Assembly: GCA_016858145.1 (NCBI GenBank)
Contig: JAEHOE010000033.1
Coordinates: 248,001 to 312,000 of the forward strand
Direction of reading: 5' to 3'
Length of the DNA stretch: 64,000 nt
Origin: Edaphochlamys debaryana
Lineage: Eukaryota; Chlorophyta; Chlorophyceae; Chlamydomonadales
How positions within the stretch are numbered: the first letter of the stretch is position 1; each line of letters starts with the position of its first letter. The notes beneath the pieces are model-generated. The model saw nothing but the letters and a program-made list of their open reading frames with translations. It ran no database searches and was not told the DNA's origin. This document shows positions 56,827 to 64,000 of this stretch, piece after piece. A program made the position numbers and the translations under genes.

Positions 56827-57853
56827 GGGGGTGGGGGTAGGGCTGCCGGCATGGGATGCGCTGCTGAGGATCGGGGTGCTTGGCCTGGTCCTGGCTTCAC
56901 CGGTTGGATGTTGCGTGTTGGGTGTTGTGGTGCCGCACATTAGTGAGCGTGTGGTGAGCGTGGTTGGGAGCATGGAGGTGCGGGCGTGGAGGTGCCCTCT
57001 TGTAGGCAGTGGCGTGGGGGGCAGGGTACAGCCCGGCGGAGGTCTGCCCCGGTCGGAAGAAGCTGCTGGGCCTGCATTGGGCAGACACGATTGTGCAGAG
57101 GGGAGGCAAGGCGTGCTGGCGTTTGGACGGCGGTATGTTGTGTGTGCGCTTGTTGTGCCCAGGGCCTGGCCTTTGCGGTGGGCGGATGGGGCTTAGTGGG
57201 GCGTGTTGCCAGGTCCTGCCGCCGGCACTGAACCACCGATGGGCTGTGCTTTTGAGAGAGAAATGATTTGACCCAAATACAATTTTCCCCGGGGCTCCGT
57301 CGGACCGAAGACTTACTGCTTCTACATGCCTCCACTGATCTACCCCCTTGGACCATGGCGCAGCTGGGGAGGGGTTCTGCTGAGGGGGTTCGAGAGGGCA
57401 TCCCGGGCGGTGGGGCAGCAGCGCTTTCGTTCTAGGTGCAGGGGGGTGGGGGACTGGGGGCGGGCAGGACAGGAAAGGTGGTACTTGCAACGGAGAGGGG
57501 AGGGGGTGGGAGGCCCGGGTGGAGGGGGGGAGAGGCGCGGGGGAGACAGCGCGGAACCGTGCACGCCGACACCAGCCTGGACGACCAGCGAGCTACAGCG
57601 AGCGGCGTCCCAAAACCCGCGCCACCGCACTGCAACGAGCCCTATACAAGCAGTCATGGAAGCGATGCCGCTTTTGCGCGCTTTTTACGGCGCAATCGCG
57701 GCGGTTGGTCAAGTTGGGCCAATCCCGGCTCTCGGCGCTTGCATAAAAGCCAGCTGCTCCACGCCCGCAAGCTTGCTGTGCGCTTTTTCCTTAAGCGACA
57801 ACCGACCACCTAGCCCTCAACCCTGCCAGAGGCCAGGCGCCAAGCACTTGCTA
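56827..57853. promoter_or_regulatory. Upstream region of the B12D-like gene
   Basis: CATAAAAG at 57742-57749, about 105 nt before the ATG, and CTATACAAG at 57642-57650 are TATA-like. No conserved protein frame was seen in the 1 kb. Confidence 0.45.
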
Positions 57854-58522
57854 ATGGCTCCGTTCAAGCTCTTCAAGCTCCCCGTCGACGTCTACTTCCT
57901 GCTGGTGCCCGTGACCGCTGGGCTGATGGGCATGGTCGCCATGACAAGCCGCATTCCGATGCGCGACCCAGAGTGAGTCGCACTGACTTCGGGCGCAGGC
58001 GTTAGCGGCATGCATGTTCCGGTGCTCGCGCTTCTGGGGCCAGGTAGCGGCCCCACTGCCTGAGCTAGGCTATGCTGGTCAGGCCTGCGTCTGGGTTCGC
58101 TCTTTTCCGGCCCCGGTGCTGACGAGGCGGCCCTGCATGGCGCCCGAAACGCCGCTTCCGGAACCGCTTGCGCTTTACGCCCGGCTGACCCTGTTGCTGC
58201 CTGCAGGGCCACGCGCGATCCAGCCTTCTACGAGGACGAGGCTCACGCAGCTGCGGTTGGGCACCAATACGAGAACGGCATCCGGCAGATGTTTGACGCG
58301 CGGATCCGCGCAAAGAAGTTCAGCGTCTTCAACAACGAGGTGTGTCGAGACCTGCGTTCGCTTAGGTTGGCTGAAGCATGCCCAAACACGCTACACTGTG
58401 TCCTGTCCGCAACCTGTTACGCCGCTGCCAGCACCAACCGCACCCTCCCGCCACGCTTTCCCGCCCCCACAAGCCCCCCCCCCGCCTCCACCCCCCGTTA
58501 CCCGCAGATGGACGTCAAGTAA
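57854..58522 (+). CDS. Small B12D/MLRQ (NDUFA4-like) mitochondrial membrane protein
   Basis: Three exons (57854-57972, 58207-58339, 58508-58522) give 88 aa, with perfect GTGAGT and good GTGTGT donors. The protein has a short basic N-terminus (APFKLFKLPVDVY), one membrane helix (FLLVPVTAGLMGMVAM), then a hydrophilic tail (RDPEATRDP, GHQYENGIRQMFDARIR, FSVFNNEMDVK). The length, single N-terminal helix, an NP/DP-type turn and a Tyr/Arg-rich tail fit the plant B12D/NADH-ubiquinone MLRQ-like family (about 88 aa), linked to respiratory complexes. Overall identity is low, so another small respiratory-chain subunit is possible. The last exon encodes only four residues plus stop. A TGTAA at 59013-59017 is a good poly(A) signal. 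Confidence 0.6.
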
Positions 58523-61141
58523 ATCAGAACTATCGATGCCTCTGGTGGCTCCAAGCGTCTATAAGCCTTGGACCCCCGTTTGTACCTGGCATACTCGTAT
58601 ATCCTACAGCGGCTGCGCTGAGTAAGCTGGCTCAGTAGAGAAGCTGTTGTCGTAACGCAAAGTCGGGTGTTTCCCGGGCGATTCTGTATCAGACTTTCAA
58701 CGTATTGTATCCATCGAGTGGCCCAATACACTATGCTCGTATGGAGGACGGCCTGTCTAGTCTTGTTTTGGCCTACTGGGCGGTAGGTTCGATCTGCATA
58801 TTCCATTGATTGCGGGTGCCGTTGCCGCAAGTGCCATCGGTCTTGCCAGTCTGGCTGGGATCAGGGAACACACAACAGCTACACGACACAGTGAGCTTCT
58901 CTGATGTAATAAGATGAAGTTGTACACCTTTGTTTGGATGGTGCTTGTTAATTTTGGGTTGGTCGGGGTGCTGACTGATGGGGCGGGGTTGGAAGGGTGG
59001 TTCGTGTTGACCTGTAACGCGGATCTGTACGGTAGCACCCCGCGGCCTGCGCCAATCTGTCAGGCGGGCCTGGCTGCTTGCAGCTGCTCTGCCGACCGGT
59101 GCCTGCGAGGCGCACCAGCAGCCACCTACGTGCTGTGGGTGCATGCAGCCCCAGCGCTGCACAGCGTCCGTCCACCAGGGGGGTGGCCTCAGAGGCACGC
59201 GCTAGCCGAAGGGCGAGAGGTATGGGGAGGGCCCCCAGGAGAGGAGGATGCCATGGGTCAGCTCTGATGTGATAACGCACGGGGTGATAGCGAAAGGCTG
59301 GCCAGTGGCCACACCCCCCAAGAAGGCGGGGCAGCGGAGCGTCCAAACACCGCAGGGCAGGGCAGGTCCACCAGTCTCCCCCGTGGCAACATGCCCGCCA
59401 ACCCTGGCTCCCCCCTCCCTTCTCGTCAAATCCCCCCTCCCGGTCAGCCTAGCAGCTGCTATCTCCGTCCTCGTCGTCGTGACTACGCCGCGCAGCCCTG
59501 CGAAGGTGCGACCCAGCCTCTGGGGGCCTGGGGCCGGGGCGCACGCAGCGCACTCCGCAGTCCGCCGTGGCGCCAGCCGTCCCCGGGCCCCAGGCGGCCA
59601 GGGCTGCGTTGCCCTCCTCCCCTGCTTCTGGGAGTTTTGGCCCTTCTCCCCGGCTGGCTAATTCGGTTGACAAATAAGGGCGCTCAGCGTCTAGACCCCC
59701 AGGGTCGCCCGTCGCACCCCCTCCTTGCTTTCTGCTCCTCCTGCCCCGGCCTCCCGGGAGGCTGCACAGACGAGACTTCGGGCTCCAGCGTCCTTATGCT
59801 AGCGGCAAGCCGGCAACGTACGAACGGAGTGGCGCTCGGCGCCCTACGACGTGCACTGGGTCAGGTCGGGGCAGGGGTGCCACAGCCCGCCCTCGCACAC
59901 CACCTGGATGCGCCACACAGTCGCCACGCAGCCGACACCCTTGGGCCGTACGCTGCGTGGCCACTAAGAGCATAGTGACCCCTGGGCGGTTACCGCCTTA
60001 CCCTAACTCGTTGCTTTAACTCGTCGCATACCAGCTGGTGGGTCAGGCCCGGCTAGCTGCATATTGCTTTGACCCCTGGGCCGTGCTTCTTGCGTGCTAT
60101 GCGGAGGCCATGCCGCGATGCCTCACATGCCAGCCGCCCAGCCGTCCCTCCTTCCTGCCGTGCTGACACGACAATAAGCGGAAATCAACACCGTCTCATT
60201 ACAAAGCGGCTTCGTCTGGGGAAAGCCATCTCACGCCAGTTCCCAGCCGGGGTTGTCACCTGGCCACCTCCCCACGCCCCACGCATTTCAGGGGAACCTC
60301 TCCGTGTTACGCCCCCAAGCCCTCCCTCTTGCTTGCACCGGTATCGGGGACTCCCTCCCAGTCGCCTGCCATGCCCCACAATCTCTGCGCCAAGCCTCAG
60401 CGCTCTCTCCAGGCTGCACAGGCGCCGCCCGCATCTCCCCGACGTATTGTAGGCGACGTCAAGCCCTAGCCCATTCCCACCTTGCCCTCCAGCCCTGCGT
60501 CCGGCACCCCCGCTTAGGAGAGCGATACTTTGCACATCCTATCGTAGATATGGGCGGAAACGAAATACGCAGTTATATCCTGCAGCCACAAAAGGGGAGC
60601 CCCGTAACCAACCCGGGCGCGTGTTGCCCTTCCTTGACACTAACCCAATTCCCAGAGCCCGCAGCCCAACCCCGCTCAGAAGTGCACTACACATAAGTGC
60701 ACTGCACGGCATTCCTCCCCCATTGTGCCCCATCCCCCCGCAGATTATAAGCCGCGTGGCCATACCGTAGATAAGCACGACAGACGGAACTTTATTTGCG
60801 CATTGCGAGGGGGCGGGCTTAAGCTTAGGAGCCGCGCCGGCCCTCGCCCGGCAGGCAACCAAAATCAGGGCGACGGCCCAAAGCAGGTCCCCATCAGTCA
60901 TCGAGCTTCACGCTACGAGCGGTTCCTCCAGCTCACCATAACGCCCCCCTCACACCCACCCACCACACCCACCCTCACACCACACCCATCCCCACAAACC
61001 CAGACAGCTGACACCCTTGCCACCAAGCCCCGCCAAGGCGCCGCAACCGCAGGGCCCGCTGCAGGGGCCCCACCCCAAGCCCGCACACCCCCAAAGCCCC
61101 TCACCCCCCACCTTTGCGCAGGTTCGCGCAGCTTCCCCCGC
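58523..61141. other. Intergenic region between convergent B12D-like and COP1 genes
   Basis: These 2.6 kb contain TGTAA at 59013-59017 (+) and TTACA at 60199-60203, which is TGTAA for COP1 on the - strand about 940 nt past its stop. Open frames at 59391-59975 and elsewhere have no recognisable domain. Nothing else is supported. Confidence 0.5.
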
Positions 61142-64000
61142 TCACAGCTGGAGGCCCAGGAGCCACACGGAGCCAGCGCTGTTGGCTGCGAGGAGGTGGG
61201 GGCTGTTGCGGCGCCACGTCAGCGCGGTCACGAAATGCTGAGGCTGGGCCCCGGCCGCCGCCGGCGCCGCCGCCGCCACGGGCGACGGAAACTTGTACGA
61301 CAGCGCTGGCTGCGGGATGGACCTGTAGTACACGAAAACCTCGTGGCTCTCGGAGCCGCAGGCGATGTAGTCTCCATCCGTACTCAGTCCGACAAAGTTG
61401 CGTTCGTTCACGTGGCCCGAGAACGTACGTACGACCTCCGCGCCGCCGCCCGAGCTGTCGGACCCGCCGGCGCCGCTGGGCGCCGCCGCCAGGCCCGCGC
61501 CGCCGCCGCCGCCAACCGCCGCCGTTGCTGAGGATGACGCGGACAACGACCACAGCTTGAGCGTCGAGTCGGTTGAGGCCGTGACGAGCTCGTTGCGGTT
61601 GGAGAGCCACCGCACGTACGACACGGCCTTGCGGTGGCCGAGCAGCGTGTGCAGCGGCGCGGACGGCTGCCGTACGTCGTACACCACGGCGCAGTGCAGC
61701 GCCGAGCCAACCGCCAGGAGGTTGGGGTCGGTTGGGTGCCACTCCACGCAGCACACGTTGCCCCGGAGCTCCAGCGCGAGGCAGCTGCTGGGCTGGCGCG
61801 TGTTCCACACCTGCGCGTAAATGCAATGGCGACACGGGAGAGAGTCAGGTCAAGCAGCGGCGAAGACAAGGATGCGACATTTCGCGATGACGACAAGGGG
61901 GAGCGTGAGGTCAAGCAGCAGCGAAGACAAGGGAAGGACGCAAACTGGAGCGTCAGGAGTCAGGAGTCAGGCGAGAGAGACAGAGGCGGAAGACCATGTG
62001 AGGATGAGGCACTGCCCTGCGTTGTGCCGCAGGGAAAACGGCCAGAGCTGGCGAGCAGGCCCGCACCCGTGGCGCAGCGTACCATTGGCCGTTAGCGAGC
62101 GGGTGGGCGGGCTGGTGCCGCGAGGGAGGCATTCCTAGCCCCTTCCTGTCGGCCCCACTTTCCCGCCCAACCCCCCAGGACAGCCCCCAGCCCCGAGCCC
62201 CAGCCCCCGCTCCCACCTTGACCATTCCGTCGTCGCTGCCGCTGGCAAAGGTGTGGGGGGAGGCGGGGGAGAAGTCCACCCCCCACACGCGCCGCTCGTG
62301 GGCCTCCCAGTCCTGGACCTGGGGTGGGGCGGGGAGGGAGGTTGGGTTGGTTGGGTGGGTTGGATAAGCGGCGACGCGTCGAAGGGCGTGAGCTGGAGAA
62401 GGGCACGAGGTGACGGGACCGGGAGACCGGCCCGGCACAGCCCTGGCCCTCCCCGAGTGCTCCGTCCTTCCTTCCTCCAGACGCCCGGTTGATATCAAGC
62501 GCGCAGCCAGCCCCCGCTCCCCCGCACCTGCATGCCGACCGCCGTGTCCCACAGCGTCACGCCGCCCTGGTCATAAGATGCGCGGGGGAAAACACGTGTT
62601 AGCGGTCCGTCAGGCATACGGCAGCCACGGGCCTGTCCGCTGGGCAGACATGAGGCGCAGGTCGCAGCAGGCAGGAGGAAACACGTTAGCGGTCCGTACG
62701 CCAGCCACATGCCTGTCCGCTAGGACCCAATCAGCTTGACAGGCCACATGTCAGGTCAGTACCGGTACATTCGGCATCAGGCCCAGCCCAGGCCCAGCCC
62801 GGGCCCAGCCCAGGCCCACCTGGTAGTCTGCCGCCAGCAGGTGCTGCCGCTCGGCCTGTGAGTAGCTGAGGCAGGAGAGCTTGGTGCGGCAGGACAGCTC
62901 GGAGGCGGGGCGGGCGGGGGCGCGGGAGGCCAGCAGCGCCTGGGGGGGCAAGGGGGGGCCGGGTGGGGGCGGGGGGGGGCAGGGGGGGCGGAGGGCGTGT
63001 CGGCACGCGAAGGATATGGGGGAGCAGGGGTGGGGGGGGGGCGGAGCGGGTGGGGAGCTGGAGCAGGTGGTGATGGGTGGGGTGGCGTGGGGTTGGATGG
63101 GGTGGAGGGGCCGCGGGTCGGAGGAGGCGGAGGCCGCAGGAGGCCTGTGTACGGCAGCGCACCTGATAGTCGTACACGAGGATCCTGGGTACGACGCCCG
63201 CCGTCGCGAAGAGGGTGTCGGTGAGATCAAACTCGATGCTGGACAGGATCTGGAGGCCGCCGGCAGGCGTTCCGGTTGTGGCAGCGCCGCCGCCGCCAGC
63301 ACCAGCCGCCGCCGGCGCGCCGCCACCCGGCCCCGAGCCCGACCCAGTCCACCTCGGGATCTCGGCCAGCATCTCCAACCGACTGTACTGCGTGGCGGCC
63401 GCGAGTACGGCACCGAAGATCGACAGATCCGGATCTGGCTCAGATCCCAACCGCCCGCCGGCGGCGAGCGCGATAGCGCCCGTGCCCGTCGCGGCCAGGG
63501 CAGCCGCCGTGCCCACGCCGACCCCGCCACCCCCGCTGACCAGAGGCGGGTGACGGTCACACGCGCACGTGCCGCCGGGGCCCTCGGGCGCCCGGTGGGG
63601 GTGCGCGCCGCCACACGCCTCACCCTGCGCTGACTCTCCCCCCGGCCCTTGCCCCTGCCCTGGCCCCGGCCCCAGCGGGTACCCCGCAGCTCCCGCCTCC
63701 CCGCTGCCGCTGCCGTTGCTGAGGCGCGCAAACGCGCTGAGCCCGGCTCCGGCACCCTCGCCCGCCGCCGCGCCGGCTCCAGATCCGCCCGCGTCGGGCG
63801 CCAGTCCGGCCCCGTGCTGGCGACCCAGGTTGTCGGCCCAGGGGTGGTGCCCGAGAGCCTGGGCCCAGTGCCCAGACGGCCCGTGCAACGCCGCCGCCGC
63901 CGCCCCTTCGGAAGGGGCGCTGGGGTCCGCTGCGGCGGTGCCGTGCCCGTGTCCGTTGGGGAGGGCGTGGGGGAGGGCGTGCGGGAGGCCGTGGGAGAGG
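61142..64000 (-). CDS. COP1: COP1 (constitutive photomorphogenic 1) E3 ligase, C-terminal WD40 part
   Basis: Five exons are visible: beyond the window edge to 63163, then 62939-62820, 62566-62528, 62318-62217 and 61810-61142, with the TGA stop at 61144-61142. The order of motifs follows COP1: TQYSRLEMLAEI, SSIEFDLTDTLFATAGV, TKLSCLSYSQ, GGVTLWDTAVG, WEAHERRVWGVDFS, ASGSDDGMVKVWNTRQ, CCVEWHPTDPNLLAVGSA, GHRKAVSYVRWLSNRNEL, ASTDSTLKLWS, GHVNERNFVGLSTDGDYIACGSESHEVFVYY, and NSAGSVWLLGLQL at the end. COP1 with SPA proteins is the substrate-receptor/E3 module that marks light-signalling factors for degradation; the propeller binds VP-motif substrates. In Chlamydomonas it controls high-light responses. 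SSIEFD and TQYSR favour COP1 over SPA1, but the RING and coiled coil lie outside the window, so SPA1 is not fully excluded. Gly/Ala-rich inserts occur before the first blade and inside a later one. Confidence 0.82.

Noticed and set aside
57433..57976. 216-codon frame reading into the B12D-like exon
   Set aside because: The part before 57854 is promoter-like with TATA-type elements, and the family length (88 aa) fits the ATG at 57854.
59391..59975. 194-codon + strand frame
   Set aside because: Pro/Arg/Ser-rich composition, no domain, and position between two convergent 3' ends; treated as chance.

Overview
The window is nuclear DNA from a GC-rich green alga, most likely a volvocine or other chlamydomonadalean. 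I infer this from four things: genes with very many small exons and short introns; introns that start with G-rich tracts and end in C-rich tracts before CAG; TGTAA (not AATAAA) polyadenylation signals about 0.5-1.2 kb after several stop codons; and protein families typical of that group, including a chloroplast GDT1/PAM71 transporter, plant-type TOP6A, COP1 and an algal ankyrin family. It is not bacterial: no operons, ribosome-binding sites or CRISPR are present. Most long open frames are GC-driven shadows.

Layout from left to right. (1) 169-11214 (+): the 3' two-thirds or so of a large cell-surface gene with a PKHD1/CEMIP-like beta-helix, ShKT-type cysteine modules, a proline-rich linker, a possible carbohydrate-binding module and one C-terminal membrane helix. 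(2) 18021-13292 (-): a complete 14-exon DNA topoisomerase VI subunit A. (3) 18395-22170 (+): a two-RRM, RGG/GY-rich SR-like splicing protein, head-to-head with TOP6A. (4) 22838-28933 (+): a SURF4/Erv29-type membrane protein. (5) 31160-44296 (+): a 34-exon importin-11/KA120-type nuclear transport receptor. (6) 48560-45720 (-): an 8-exon SAM-dependent methyltransferase of the LCMT/PPM type. (7) 49723-53089 (+): a chloroplast GDT1/PAM71-like cation transporter. (8) 54394-56357 (+): an ankyrin-family gene interrupted by an in-frame TAG, followed by a relic of a second copy. (9) 57854-58522 (+): a small B12D/MLRQ-like mitochondrial membrane protein. (10) window end to 61142 (-): the C-terminal part of COP1 with its WD40 propeller.

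Exon models for TOP6A, the RRM protein, SURF4, the methyltransferase, GDT1 and the small protein each sum to an exact multiple of three with conserved motifs in frame. The importin also sums correctly but has one doubtful junction. The genes are unrelated housekeeping loci and show no cluster logic.

The most unusual signal lies in the introns. In at least four genes the edge of an exon together with its splice site has been duplicated locally, from two to eight copies. The copies are separated by a G- or C-rich tract and a short motif: TG-rich (GTGTGTATTGCGTGTC type) downstream of donors, and its reverse complement (GACACGCAATACACAC or GTCACGAAACACAC type) upstream of acceptors. The same motif, always in this orientation relative to the splice site, sits in many unduplicated introns. 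This could be an introner-like element or a recurrent templated-duplication process acting at splice junctions.
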